Positions 23,239-31,657 are shown, numbered from the stretch's first letter. The stretch: 32,392 nucleotides of DNA from Hylemonella sp. (GCA_030695415.1 JAUYQZ010000004.1:1-32392); one strand, 5' to 3'. Notes: a model not told the origin generated them from the sequence alone. Made by a program: numbers and translations.

Positions 23239-24210
23239 ATGAAACGCAGAGACTTTGTTCAGGCCAGCCTGCTGGCCACGGCCGTTCCCGCCGCCTGGGC
23301 CCAGGCCGGCGTCTGGCCCAACCGGCCCGTGAAATTCATCCTCTCGCAGCCCGCAGGCGCGGGCCCCGACATCATTGCCCGCTACGTCGGCGACCAGCTG
23401 GCCAAGGTCTGGAACCAGCCCGTGGTCGTGGAGAACCGCCCGGGTGGCCAGAACCTCATCGGCGCGCAGGCCGCGGCCCGTTCGCCGGCCGATGGCTACA
23501 GCTACTACTTCGGTACCACCGCTGCCATGGTCACCAATATCTACACCTTCAAGTCCATGCCTTACGACCCGGTGAAGGACTTCGTGCCGGTGCGCCTGGT
23601 GGGCCGCAGCCCCTTCGTGATCGCCACTGCGGCCGGTTACAGCGCCAAGGACCTGGGTGAAGTGATCGCCGCGGCCAAGGCTCAGCCCGGTGCCGTGGCC
23701 ATCGCCACCGAAGGCCCCAAGACCTTCTCGGGCATGCTGGCCGACTACGTGGCCAATCTGGCCGGCGTCAAGTTCAACCACGTCCCCTACACCAAGGCCA
23801 CCGATGCCCTGCAGGACGTGATCGGCGGCCGCGTGCCTCTGGTCTGCCTGCCCAACGCGGCGCTGGCGTCTTACGTCAAGTCCGGCCAGCTGCGCGCGCT
23901 GGCCGTCAGCACCTCGGAACGCCTGGCTGAGATGCCCGCCGTGCCCACGCTGGCCGAGCGCTTCCCGGGCTTCGAGTACACAGGCTGGAACGGTCTCTTC
24001 GCGCCGGCCGGCACACCGCCTGAGGTGGTGGCCCGTGTCAACCGCGATCTGGAGTCCGTCCTCAGCCAGCCCGAGGTGGTGCAGAAGATGATGTCGCTGG
24101 GCTCCATCGCCGCGCAGCGCATGTCGGTGGCGGAGTTCGACGCCTTCATGCGCGGAGAGCGCGAGCGCTGGGCATCGGTGGTCAAGACCATCGGCGTCCA
24201 GGCCGAGTGA
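23239..24210 (+). CDS. Bug-family tripartite tricarboxylate transporter substrate-binding protein
   Basis: This 323-residue periplasmic binding protein belongs to the Bug/TctC family, expanded in Burkholderiales, and binds carboxylates or aromatic acids. Seen: signal peptide with a KRRDF motif (possible Tat route) and cleavage near AWA before Gln22; WPNRPVKFILSQPAGAGPDIIARYV; VVVENRPGGQNLIGAQAAARSPADGYSYYFG; YDPVKDFVPV; and TPPEVVARVNRDLESVLSQPEV. The start ATG 23239 has GAGGAG at 23227-23232. Its leader shares 15 identical bases with that of the first operon gene (18364-18378). Membrane partners TctA and TctB are not in the window. Probably captures the substrate of the adjacent catabolic genes. 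Confidence 0.93.
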   Translation: MKRRDFVQASLLATAVPAAWAQAGVWPNRPVKFILSQPAGAGPDIIARYVGDQLAKVWNQPVVVENRPGGQNLIGAQAAARSPADGYSYYFGTTAAMVTNIYTFKSMPYDPVKDFVPVRLVGRSPFVIATAAGYSAKDLGEVIAAAKAQPGAVAIATEGPKTFSGMLADYVANLAGVKFNHVPYTKATDALQDVIGGRVPLVCLPNAALASYVKSGQLRALAVSTSERLAEMPAVPTLAERFPGFEYTGWNGLFAPAGTPPEVVARVNRDLESVLSQPEVVQKMMSLGSIAAQRMSVAEFDAFMRGERERWASVVKTIGVQAE

Positions 24211-24221
24211 AGGAGCACGTC

Positions 24222-24815
24222 ATGCGTATCACACACACCCTGCGTCGCGTGCTCCAGTCAGGCCTGCTGCTGGCGGGCGCCAGCCTGCTGGCCGCCTGTG
24301 CCAGCCCGTCGAGCGCGCCACCCAGCGCCACCGGCTTCACCCTGACATCGCCGGGCCGGGCCGACAACGCCATGCTCGACAAAGCCAATGCGGGCAAGAA
24401 CCCGGCCAACCCCAATTGCGTGGGCGAGAACATCACGCCCGCCCTGAGCTGGGTGCGCGCACCCGCAGGCACGCGCAGCTTTGCCATCGTGATGGACGAC
24501 CAGGCCGGCCGTGCTGGCCTGGGTGTGAACCACTGGACAGCCTATGGCATCGCGCCCACCGTGACGGGCCTGGCCGAAGGCGAGGCGAGTGCGTCCAGCA
24601 GCAAGCTGGTGGCGGGCAAGAACACGCTGGGCATGGCCTACCTCGGCCCCTGCCCGCCGCGCGGCAACGCGCCCCAGCACTACGTCTACACGCTGATCGC
24701 CACCTCGCTGGCGCCCGATGCGCTGCCGCCCGGCCTGAACAAGGCCGAACTGATGGAAGCGCTCAAGGGCAAGGCCCTGGGTGCGGCCAGCCTGGTGTTG
24801 CGTTACGCGCATTGA
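24222..24815 (+). CDS. PEBP/YbhB-like lipoprotein
   Basis: This 197-residue protein belongs to the phosphatidylethanolamine-binding/Raf-kinase-inhibitor-like family (YbhB/YbcL). Seen: lipoprotein signal with lipobox LAAC (Cys26), GFTLTSPGRADNAML, CVGENITPALSWVRAPAGTRSFAIVMDD with the family DPD-like site changed to MDD, GVNHWTAYGIAP (family HW motif), GMAYLGPCPPRGNAPQHYVYTLIAT (family GPCPP and HxY motif). AAGGAG sits a few bases before ATG 24222; a GTG at 24207 overlapping the previous stop is also in frame but less convincing. Last gene before the strong terminator at 24837. The role of these proteins in bacteria is unclear. Confidence 0.9.
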   Translation: MRITHTLRRVLQSGLLLAGASLLAACASPSSAPPSATGFTLTSPGRADNAMLDKANAGKNPANPNCVGENITPALSWVRAPAGTRSFAIVMDDQAGRAGLGVNHWTAYGIAPTVTGLAEGEASASSSKLVAGKNTLGMAYLGPCPPRGNAPQHYVYTLIATSLAPDALPPGLNKAELMEALKGKALGAASLVLRYAH

Positions 24816-24836
24816 GGCGCTTGAGCGAGGGCGCGT

Positions 24837-24875
24837 GCGTCCAGCATTCCGCCAGGGATGCTGGACGCCGTTTTT
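24837..24875 (+). terminator. Rho-independent terminator of the aromatic-type operon
   Basis: The arms GCGTCCAGCAT (24837-24847) and ATGCTGGACGC (24858-24868) form a perfect 11-bp stem with a 10-base loop, followed by CG and TTTTT (24871-24875). It lies 21 bases after the PEBP gene and should end the transcript starting before 18386. Confidence 0.9.
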
Positions 24876-24917
24876 CCGTCCGTGTCCTGTGTCTATTCGT
24901 TCATCAAGGAGACAGTC

Positions 24918-25913
24918 ATGAACAACTCGCAGATCGCTCGTGCATCCCGCCGGGGTTTCCTGGGCACCCTGTCAGCCATCGCCGCCACGCAGGTCCTGCC
25001 CGCCGGCGCGCAGGAGCTCTATCCCGGCCGCAGCATCCAGCTCATCGTGCCCAATGCACCCGGCAGCTCCGTCGACACCATAGGCCGTGCCGTGGCCGCG
25101 CGCATGGCTCCGTTGCTGCAGCAATCCCTGGTGGTGGACAACCGCGCGGGCGCGGCCGGCGCCATCGGTGTGGAGGCCGGCCGCCGGGCCGCCCCGGACG
25201 GCTACACCCTGATCGTCGGATCGACCAGCGCCATCACCACGGCACCTCTCCTGCAGAAAGCCGTGCCTTACGACCCCCTGCGCGACCTGGATCTGATGGC
25301 CGTCTTTGCCTTGCTGCCCAATGTCCTGGTGGTCAACCCGGCGCTGCCGGTGCAGACCACGGCTGAACTCATCGCCTACGCCCGGTCCAAGGGGGACAAG
25401 ACGAACATGGCCTCGGCGGGGCCCGGCTCGGCCAGCCATCTGGCCGGGGTGGCCTTCCAGAATGCCGCGGGCTTCACGTCCCTGCACGTTCCCTACAAGG
25501 GCGGCAGCCAGGGCGTGGCATCGGTGGTGGCCGGCGAGACGGACTGGGTGCTGACGCCGGCGCCTGCCGCCATGTCCCTGGTCAAGGCCGGGCGGCTGCG
25601 CCTGCTGGGGCACAGCATGGGGCCGGGTCACAAGCCGGTGGGTGACGCGCCTTCCCTGGCCTCGACCGTGCCCGGCTACGAATTCTCCGGCTGGATCGGC
25701 CTGCTGGCGCCCAAGGGCCTGCCCCAGAGCGTCACCCGCAAACTGTTGGAGATCAGCGAGCAGGCCATCAGGCAGCCCGAGCTGAAGGCTGCCTTCGAGA
25801 CCAATGGCGCGGTGCCGACCTTCCTCAATCCTCAGGAGTTCCAAGCCTTCCTCGTGAAGGACATCGAACTCAACCGCAAAGCCATCCAGACCGCCGGTCT
25901 CAAGGCAGAGTGA
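24918..25913 (+). CDS. Second Bug-family substrate-binding protein
   Basis: This 331-residue Bug/TctC-type periplasmic binding protein carries a Tat-like signal (SRRGFLG at residues 10-16, cleavage near AGA before Gln32). Seen: LYPGRSIQLIVPNAPGSSVDTIGRAVAARM, VVDNRAGAAGAIGVEAGRRAAPDGYTLIVGSTSAITT, YDPLRDLDLMAVF, LHVPYKGGSQGVASVVAGETDW and GWIGLLAPKGLPQSVTRKLLEI, all family blocks. The ribosome-binding site AAGGAG is at 24906-24911. It lies after the terminator, so it is transcribed separately from the first Bug gene, and the two are clearly diverged rather than a recent duplication. Confidence 0.93.
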   Translation: MNNSQIARASRRGFLGTLSAIAATQVLPAGAQELYPGRSIQLIVPNAPGSSVDTIGRAVAARMAPLLQQSLVVDNRAGAAGAIGVEAGRRAAPDGYTLIVGSTSAITTAPLLQKAVPYDPLRDLDLMAVFALLPNVLVVNPALPVQTTAELIAYARSKGDKTNMASAGPGSASHLAGVAFQNAAGFTSLHVPYKGGSQGVASVVAGETDWVLTPAPAAMSLVKAGRLRLLGHSMGPGHKPVGDAPSLASTVPGYEFSGWIGLLAPKGLPQSVTRKLLEISEQAIRQPELKAAFETNGAVPTFLNPQEFQAFLVKDIELNRKAIQTAGLKAE

Positions 25914-26077
25914 GTCGCTTGCATGTCCGAGACCCAGCACGGAAACCCGGAGTGACTGTCCGACGATCTGCGCGTGAGAGGAAAACCTTCTGATCGTGAG
26001 CCGGTGGGGTGGTCAATCCGGCCAGGGTGCGCCGGCCCTTCTTTCTGGTGTCATCAACGGCGCGTTACCATTCAGGC

Positions 26078-27220
26078 ATGCATAAGAACGGGACAGGGAG
26101 CGGCGCCCATGCGCCGGACACCACGGGCGCCCCCGCGCGCCTGTCGGTCGCCCTGCTGCAGGCCGAGAACCGGCGCCTGCGCGAGCAGCTCGACGGCCTG
26201 ATCGCCGAGGCCCGCCTCAACCAGGACAAGCTGCGCCGTTTCGACCAGCTCGAACGCAAGGTCATCGGCGCGGCCTCGCTGGCTGAGCTGTTGCGGACGC
26301 TGCTGCAGGACTACCCCGCGCTCTTCGAGCTGGATTGCGTCACCCTGGCCCTGGTGGACGCGCAGCACGAAGTCGCGCGCATCCTGGGCGATGGCGGCGC
26401 GCCCGGCAGCCTGCATTTCCTGCACACCGAACAGCCCCTGCAGCAGATCTATGCGGCAGGCGCCCGCCCCCTGCTGGGCCCGCCCACGGCCGCGCATGAC
26501 TTCCTGTTCGAAGGGCAGTGCGCAGCGCTGGCCACCGTGGCCCTGCTGCCACTGGTGCTGCGCGGCGCCTACATCGGCAGCCTCAACCTGGGCAGCCGCG
26601 ATGCATCGCGCTTTGCCGCAGGCAGCAGCACCGACTTCCTGGAGCGCCTGGCCGCGCTGGTGGCTGTCTGCCTGGACAGCGCCCTGGCCACCGAACGCCT
26701 CAAGCTCGCCGGCCTCACCGACGGCCTGACCGGCGTGCACAACCGCCGCTATTTCGAAGCGCGCTGCCTGGAGGAAGTGCAGGCCGCGCGCCGCAGCAAG
26801 CTGCCCCTGGTCTGCCTGATGCTGGACGTGGACCACTTCAAGCGCATCAACGACACCCACGGCCACCCCGCCGGCGACGCCGTGCTGCGCTACGTGGCGC
26901 GGCTGATCCGCGCACAGCTGCGCGGCAGCGACGTGGTGGCCCGCTACGGTGGCGAAGAGTTCGTGCTGCTGCTGCCGGCCACGCCCCTGGCCTCGGCGCT
27001 GGACACCGCCGAGCGCATTCGCCGCGTGATCGCCGCGCAGAGCATGCCCGTCAAAGTGGCCGAGCCGCTGCGCATCACGGTGTCCATCGGCGCCGCGCTG
27101 TTGCCGGCGGTGGGCGAGGGGGATGCCGCCGTGTCGGCCGCCGCCCTCGTGCAGCGCGCCGACCAGGCGCTGTATGCCGCCAAGCAGGGCGGGCGCAACC
27201 GGGTGCTGGCGGCGGGCTGA
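26078..27220 (+). CDS. Diguanylate cyclase with DUF484/GAF-like sensor domain
   Basis: This 380-residue cytoplasmic protein makes cyclic di-GMP from two GTP. Seen: an N-terminal coiled-coil-like helix (LLQAENRRLREQLDGLIAEARLN), a DUF484/GAF-like sensor of about 150 residues (LFELDCVTLALVD to FLERLAALVAVCLDSAL), then a complete GGDEF domain beginning at LTDGLTGVHNRRYFEARC. The active site GGEEF is at 291-295, with LDVDHFKRINDTHGHPAGD upstream. The product-inhibition I-site RxxD (Arg282-Asp285) is 5 residues before GGEEF, so feedback control is expected. The start is uncertain: ATG 26078 has a weak ribosome-binding site, and GTG 26009 would add 23 residues. Confidence 0.93.
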   Translation: MHKNGTGSGAHAPDTTGAPARLSVALLQAENRRLREQLDGLIAEARLNQDKLRRFDQLERKVIGAASLAELLRTLLQDYPALFELDCVTLALVDAQHEVARILGDGGAPGSLHFLHTEQPLQQIYAAGARPLLGPPTAAHDFLFEGQCAALATVALLPLVLRGAYIGSLNLGSRDASRFAAGSSTDFLERLAALVAVCLDSALATERLKLAGLTDGLTGVHNRRYFEARCLEEVQAARRSKLPLVCLMLDVDHFKRINDTHGHPAGDAVLRYVARLIRAQLRGSDVVARYGGEEFVLLLPATPLASALDTAERIRRVIAAQSMPVKVAEPLRITVSIGAALLPAVGEGDAAVSAAALVQRADQALYAAKQGGRNRVLAAG

Positions 27221-27297
27221 GTTCCGGGGCGTGGCAGCCGCCTCATCCCCCACAGAAGGATGGGTAATTGCAGCGGGCCGCCCGAAGGACTAAGCTG

Positions 27298-27945
27298 ATG
27301 AACATGGAATCTTCCTTCACCCTGGCCGCACCGTCAGCTCGCCCACCTCGCCGCAGGCCAGGCCTTGGTGTGGCGCTGAGCCTGACGCTTTGCGCGGGCC
27401 TGTTGCTGCCGGCCGCGGTCCGGGCCGAGGAGAAGGACTGGAGCATCGGCTTCTACGGCGGCCAGTACTACGACTCCGAGCCCGCCGGTTTCAGCCAGGG
27501 CCGGGCCAACTACCTCAACCAGTACATCGTGGCCATCACCGCCAGCAAGACGGTCTGGCGCGCCAAGGAGTGGCCGCTGTCCCTGGAAATCGACGGCATG
27601 GTCGGCCACCAGTTCGGCCAAGCCACCCTGCAGGAATTCGCCATTGCGCCCGTGGTGCGCTGGAGCGGTTTCCCCTGGAACAGCGTGCTGCCCACCAGCG
27701 TGCGCGCCGGCCCCCTGGGTTATTCGTACAACACCAAAGTGAGCCCGCTGGAGCGCGGCCCCGGCGGCGAGGGCACTCGCCACCTGAACTTCCTGATGCT
27801 GGAGCTGGCCTTCTCCTCGCCCAAGGCGCGGGAGCATGAAGTCTTCCTGCGCCTGCACCACCGCTGCACCATCTACGACCTGCTGAACAACTACGGCGCC
27901 AACGGGCAGGATTACGTGACGCTGGGTTATCGGCGCTTCTTCTAG
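27298..27945 (+). CDS. Probable outer-membrane beta-barrel protein
   Basis: This 215-residue protein was not recognised as a named family. Seen: a basic N-terminus and hydrophobic stretch (GLGVALSLTLCAGLLLPAAVRA) that form a signal peptide, alternating polar/hydrophobic strands such as WSIGFYGGQYYDS, VVAITASKTVW-like and YVTLGYRRFF segments, and a C-terminal Phe, the usual outer-membrane insertion signature. The stretch HHRCTIYDLLNNYGANGQDYVTLGY near the end recalls PagL/MipA-like small barrels, but the PagL His-x-Ser catalytic pair is not evident (His-His-Arg instead). ATG 27298 follows AAGGA at 27285-27289; an upstream TTG is less likely. It stands alone between the cyclase and the next gene. 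Confidence 0.75.
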   Translation: MNMESSFTLAAPSARPPRRRPGLGVALSLTLCAGLLLPAAVRAEEKDWSIGFYGGQYYDSEPAGFSQGRANYLNQYIVAITASKTVWRAKEWPLSLEIDGMVGHQFGQATLQEFAIAPVVRWSGFPWNSVLPTSVRAGPLGYSYNTKVSPLERGPGGEGTRHLNFLMLELAFSSPKAREHEVFLRLHHRCTIYDLLNNYGANGQDYVTLGYRRFF

Positions 27946-28022
27946 GGATCCCGGGAATCGGCGCCGGAGCAAAGTGGTAGATTAGTCAGCGATGCCACCG
28001 AGACTCTCAAGAACGGACTGCC

Positions 28023-28634
28023 ATGTTTTCCTTCCTCAAGAGACCGTCGTCCAAGCCCAGTGAGGCGCCCGATTCCACGCCCCCTGAGACGAACCCCGCG
28101 CGCATGTCGCTGTCCGAGCGCATGGCCTACCGGCGCGAGATGCTGTACCAGTCCATCCGCGAGAGCCTGCTGCAGCTGGAGGTGATCCCCAGCATGTACA
28201 AGTTCAGGGTCATGAACGTGGATCCGCGACATCACCGCTTCGTTGCCATGGTCGAAGTCACCAACAGCTTCGAGCCCAAGATGAGCGGCATGTCCGTGGG
28301 TTTCAACCAGGTCGAGGCGTTCATCAAGAAGCGCACGCAGGAGCGTGCAGACCTCAGTCTGGATGGCATCTTCTGGCGAGTGAACGAGGTCGAATCCACC
28401 TTCGTGCACAGCCGCCGTGCCGGTGACGGTCCGCTGGATCCCCGCAGCGAAAAGGCCGTGCCGCGGCGCGAGGTGCCCGCTGATGCTTCAGCCGCGCGTC
28501 ATCGCCTCTCGCGTGGCGATACCCAGCCCGGCCTGCTTGGCGCCATCTCCGTCGAGCACCTGGACTACGAATCCGACATGGTCCCGCTGCAGGCCTCGGA
28601 CAAGACGGGTGGTACCCAGTACGGGCAGCTCTAG
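28023..28634 (+). CDS. Conserved hypothetical protein
   Basis: I do not recognise this 203-residue protein. Seen: a Pro/Ser-rich N-terminal tail (to about residue 25), then a compact, probably folded region of about 110 residues (ARMSLSERMAYRREMLYQSIRESLLQLEVIPSMYKFRVMNVDPRHHRFVAMVEV...) and a charged, low-complexity C-terminal tail from about 130. No signal peptide or membrane helix is evident, so it is likely cytoplasmic. Codon use matches the surrounding genes and the ORF fills the space between its neighbours, which supports a real gene. Function unknown. Confidence 0.65.
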   Translation: MFSFLKRPSSKPSEAPDSTPPETNPARMSLSERMAYRREMLYQSIRESLLQLEVIPSMYKFRVMNVDPRHHRFVAMVEVTNSFEPKMSGMSVGFNQVEAFIKKRTQERADLSLDGIFWRVNEVESTFVHSRRAGDGPLDPRSEKAVPRREVPADASAARHRLSRGDTQPGLLGAISVEHLDYESDMVPLQASDKTGGTQYGQL

Positions 28635-28739
28635 GGCAACGCAGCGCGCGTCGGGGTTCTGTTCAGCATGGCTCCAGATCGGTGCCAGTTCGGCCGCAGG
28701 CTCCTGCGCAACGCAGGGGTGGCTTCTTGCCCTGGGGCA

Positions 28740-29489
28740 TCACTTGCAGCCGTTGTGCAGCTTCCACTTTTCCTCGTGTCCGATCTTCTTGGCGAATTCA
28801 GGAACGCGGCAGCGCTCTTCTTCGGCCGCACTTCTTGGCTGCGCCGGCGTGCCATCTGCCGCGGCAGCGGCTGATGCCGCCGGAGCCTGCGGTATCAGGG
28901 TCGCGGCAATCGACAGGCCCACCAGAAAAACACCCACGGCGGCGTACTGTGCGCCGGAGACAAACTGGATCGGCTGGCGGTCCTTCACCTCGCACACGCC
29001 GCCCGGGCACAGCTGGGCCCGTTCCCGGTTGAAGAGCGTGTAGAGCTTGCAGCCGATGCAGATGCCGAAGGCCGTTTCGAAGAACAGCAGCAGCAGGCAC
29101 AGGGAGCAGGTCAGCATATTGATCGGCCCCTTGATGTTGTTGAACACCACCAGGTAGAGCATCAGCGTGGCCAGGGCCAGGCCGATGGCCCAGGCAAAAC
29201 GCTTTTGCGGCGCGCCCACGTATTCGGGGATCTGATTGCGCACGGCAATGCGCCCGAGCACCAGGCTGGGCGAGTAGCGCGGATTGATCAGCACCCGGAT
29301 GAAAAAGTCCGCAAAGAAGCCGACCACCACCAGCTTGGTCGGCGCGAAGTCGCCGCTCAGCCAGGCGTTCATGAAGGCGATCAGCGCCAGGAAGAACAGG
29401 ATGCCGGCCCCGGCCCGGGCTTCGCGCTCGTTGATGACGCGGACCGGGTAGTCAGGGTGGTGTTCGCCGAACTGGAAAAGGGTAGTCAT
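28740..29489 (-). CDS. DUF4395 family membrane protein
   Basis: This 249-residue inner-membrane protein carries a DUF4395 domain. Seen: the N-terminal DYPVRVINEREARAGAGILFFLALIAFMNAWL, further hydrophobic helices around 51-68, 99-118 and 129-146, and the family Cys patterns TCSLCLLLL (Cys128, Cys131) and GICIGCKLY (Cys144, Cys147). A second pair, Cys161 and Cys166 (CPGGVC), follows. Beyond the last helix (about 180-195) is an Ala-rich linker and a C-terminal tail ending in EEKWKLHNGCK. DUF4395 proteins are often linked to thiol or sulfur redox, which the Cys pairs would fit, but no function is established. ATG 29489 is preferred over TTG 29495. Confidence 0.85.
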   Translation of the reverse strand: MTTLFQFGEHHPDYPVRVINEREARAGAGILFFLALIAFMNAWLSGDFAPTKLVVVGFFADFFIRVLINPRYSPSLVLGRIAVRNQIPEYVGAPQKRFAWAIGLALATLMLYLVVFNNIKGPINMLTCSLCLLLLFFETAFGICIGCKLYTLFNRERAQLCPGGVCEVKDRQPIQFVSGAQYAAVGVFLVGLSIAATLIPQAPAASAAAAADGTPAQPRSAAEEERCRVPEFAKKIGHEEKWKLHNGCK

Positions 29490-29551
29490 GGGCAAATTAT
29501 GGGGTGCCCACTTGTCTGCCAGGTAAAGCGCACGTGGAGCCTGTCAGGCGC

Positions 29552-30808
29552 CTAGCCCGCGCTGTACACCAGCCCCGACGCCACCCCGCCAAACAGGTCG
29601 CCTTCCACCAGCGGAACGCCCGCAAACTCTGCCTGCAAGGCCCGCTGAAAAGGCCGCAGCGCGGAGGAGCCGCCGGTGAGGTAGATGGCGGCCAGGGCCT
29701 GGTCGCTCACACCCGCGCGTCGCACGCACTCGCGCGCGCAGGCCACGGTGCGTTCCAGCAGGGGGTGCAGCTGCTCCTGCATGCCGGCCACCGTCATCCG
29801 GGCGGCCAGGCCGGCCTCCACATCCGACAGGTCCATGGTCGCATCGGCATCCGTCTGCGAGCAGCGGATCTTGGCCTGCTCCACCTCGTGGGCGATGCGG
29901 TGGCCGTGGCGCTCCTGCAGCACGCGCATCAGGCGCTGGTGCAGGGTGATGTCCGTGTAGTTGGTCCACAGCGCCTGCGCCTGGGCCAGGGCACGCGGCT
30001 GGTACAGCCAGTGGATCAGATGCCAGGTAGACAGGTCGAAGAAGATGCGGCTGGGCACCTCGCGCCCCTCGGGGCCGATGTGCCGGTAGCCCAGCAGCGG
30101 CATCACCTGCTCCAGACTCAGTTTGTGGTCGAAGTCCGTGCCGCCGATGTGAACGCCCGTGGTGGCCAGCACGTCCGCGCTGCGGTCGGTGTGTTTCATG
30201 CGCTGCGGCCCGAGCCGCACCACGGTGAAGTCCGAGGTGCCGCCGCCCAGGTCCACCACCAGCACCGTGCTCTCGCGGTCCAGCCGGCGCTCGTAGTCCA
30301 GTGCCGCAGCAATCGGCTCCAGCTGGAAGCGCACGTCCGTGAAGCCCACCGCCTGCGCGGCCTGCAGCAAGGACGCTTGTGCCATCGCGTCGCGCTCGGG
30401 GTCGTCGTCCACAAAATGCACCGGCCGCCCCATCACCACGCGGGTGGGCGCCGCGCCCAGCGCCCCGGTGGCGCGCTCGCGCAGCGTGGCCAGGAAGGTG
30501 GCGATGATCTCCTGAAAACTCACCTGCCGGTTATTGATGACCGTGGTCTCCAGCAGCAGCGGGCTGCCCAGCAGGCTCTTGAGCGAGCGCATCAGCCGCC
30601 CCTCGGTGCCTTCCAGATATTGCGTCACCGCGTCGCGCCCGAAGTGGGTGCTGTGGTCTTCGTGGTTGTAGAACACGGCGGTGGGCATGGCCGTGGCGGC
30701 GCCCTCCAGCGGGATCAGGCGCGCCGTGCCCCCGGGCTCGGCCCAGGCCATGGCGGAGTTGGAGGTGCCGAAGTCGATGCCGAGGGTGCCGGGGAGGGGA
30801 CGTGTCAT
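29552..30808 (-). CDS. YegD-like Hsp70 family protein
   Basis: This 418-residue protein has the ATPase half of Hsp70 without a DnaK-type substrate-binding domain, like E. coli YegD. Seen: phosphate loop 1 GIDFGTSNSAMAW (residues 9-21), the connect-1 region MGRPVHFVDDDPERDAMAQ, EPIAAALDYE, phosphate loop 2 VVDLGGGTSDFTVV, GVHIGGTDFD, and the adenosine motif IYLTGGSSALRPFQRAL near the C-terminus. DnaK is about 640 residues, so the C-terminal 200 or so are missing as expected for this subfamily. It should bind ATP; the role of these proteins is unknown. It is followed, in the direction of transcription, by the DUF4395 gene after about 60 bases. Confidence 0.92.
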   Translation of the reverse strand: MTRPLPGTLGIDFGTSNSAMAWAEPGGTARLIPLEGAATAMPTAVFYNHEDHSTHFGRDAVTQYLEGTEGRLMRSLKSLLGSPLLLETTVINNRQVSFQEIIATFLATLRERATGALGAAPTRVVMGRPVHFVDDDPERDAMAQASLLQAAQAVGFTDVRFQLEPIAAALDYERRLDRESTVLVVDLGGGTSDFTVVRLGPQRMKHTDRSADVLATTGVHIGGTDFDHKLSLEQVMPLLGYRHIGPEGREVPSRIFFDLSTWHLIHWLYQPRALAQAQALWTNYTDITLHQRLMRVLQERHGHRIAHEVEQAKIRCSQTDADATMDLSDVEAGLAARMTVAGMQEQLHPLLERTVACARECVRRAGVSDQALAAIYLTGGSSALRPFQRALQAEFAGVPLVEGDLFGGVASGLVYSAG

Positions 30809-30874
30809 GAAGCGGGGCGGGTGCCGGAGGCCGGCTGCGAAGGACCGGGGATTTTGCCACCCCGCGGCGACGCT

Positions 30875-31603
30875 TTACGCGCCCGGGCCGCTTTCCTGCG
30901 GCCCCAGGAAAAAGCCGATCGCCCGCTCCACCACCCAGGGCACGATGACATGGTCGCCATCGAAGGGCAGCAGCGTCAGGTCGGTGCCGTCGGCCAGCAG
31001 GCGTTGTGCATGGGGCCCGGCGCTGGTCTCGAAGGGCAGCTGCGTGTCGGCGCGCCCGTGCGCCAGGAACACCCGTGGCGAACCGTGCCGGGTGAAGGTG
31101 TTCATGAACCCCGCCGACAGCGCGATCACGTGGCTCACCATATCGCCGTTGGTGAGCCCCACCGACAGCGCATAACTGCCGCCGTCCGAAAACCCCGCGA
31201 AAGCCAAGTGCCCCGTATCGAGCGCAAAGTGAGTTGCCACCTGGTGCAGCGCGGCCTGCAGGCGTTCCAGGTCCGGCCCATGGCCGCCGATCACGATGTC
31301 CCAGGTGGGGAACATGGACTGCGGCGCCAGCAGCAGGAAGCGCCGGGCCCGCGCATGGCGCACCAGGTGGGGCAGCACCTTGTTGGCCTCGCCGCCCGCG
31401 CCGTGGAACATCACCAGCAGGGGCACGGGCTGCCCGGCCTCCAGCCCTTCGGGCACCACCAGCACTGCCTCGCGACCTTCGGGCAAGGTCAGGGCATGGC
31501 GGCCCGGGGGCAGGGGTGCTTCGCTCGGGGCTGCATTGAGCCGCAGCGTCATGCGCCCGGCCAGGGCCCCGGCCATCAGGCTGGTGTCGATCATGGGCTG
31601 CAT
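30875..31603 (-). CDS. Alpha/beta hydrolase (carboxylesterase/phospholipase type)
   Basis: This 242-residue serine hydrolase has the alpha/beta fold of small carboxylesterases. Seen: the oxyanion-hole segment LLVMFHGAGGEA (HGAGG), nucleophile elbow GFSDGG with Ser139, acid Asp186 in HGRADTQLPF and His218 in DGDHVIVP, giving a complete triad. No signal peptide is apparent from the chosen start. ATG 31603 was chosen because the longer frame to 31651 adds residues not typical of the family; ATG 31594 is equally possible and none has a clear ribosome-binding site. It lies upstream of the Hsp70 gene on the same strand. Confidence 0.88.
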   Translation of the reverse strand: MQPMIDTSLMAGALAGRMTLRLNAAPSEAPLPPGRHALTLPEGREAVLVVPEGLEAGQPVPLLVMFHGAGGEANKVLPHLVRHARARRFLLLAPQSMFPTWDIVIGGHGPDLERLQAALHQVATHFALDTGHLAFAGFSDGGSYALSVGLTNGDMVSHVIALSAGFMNTFTRHGSPRVFLAHGRADTQLPFETSAGPHAQRLLADGTDLTLLPFDGDHVIVPWVVERAIGFFLGPQESGPGA

Positions 31604-31657
31604 TCTAGAAGCGCAGCCTGAGGCCTCGGGCGACCACAGCACCTGTGCCAAGGCGGC

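Noticed and set aside
26018..26045. Hairpin CCGGC/GCCGG followed by a pyrimidine-rich stretch, possible terminator after the second Bug gene
   Set aside because: The stem is only 5 bp and the T-run is interrupted, so it is too weak to call.
29504..31621. 705-codon open frame on the plus strand
   Set aside because: Spans two well-supported minus-strand genes (Hsp70 and alpha/beta hydrolase) and is their reverse shadow.
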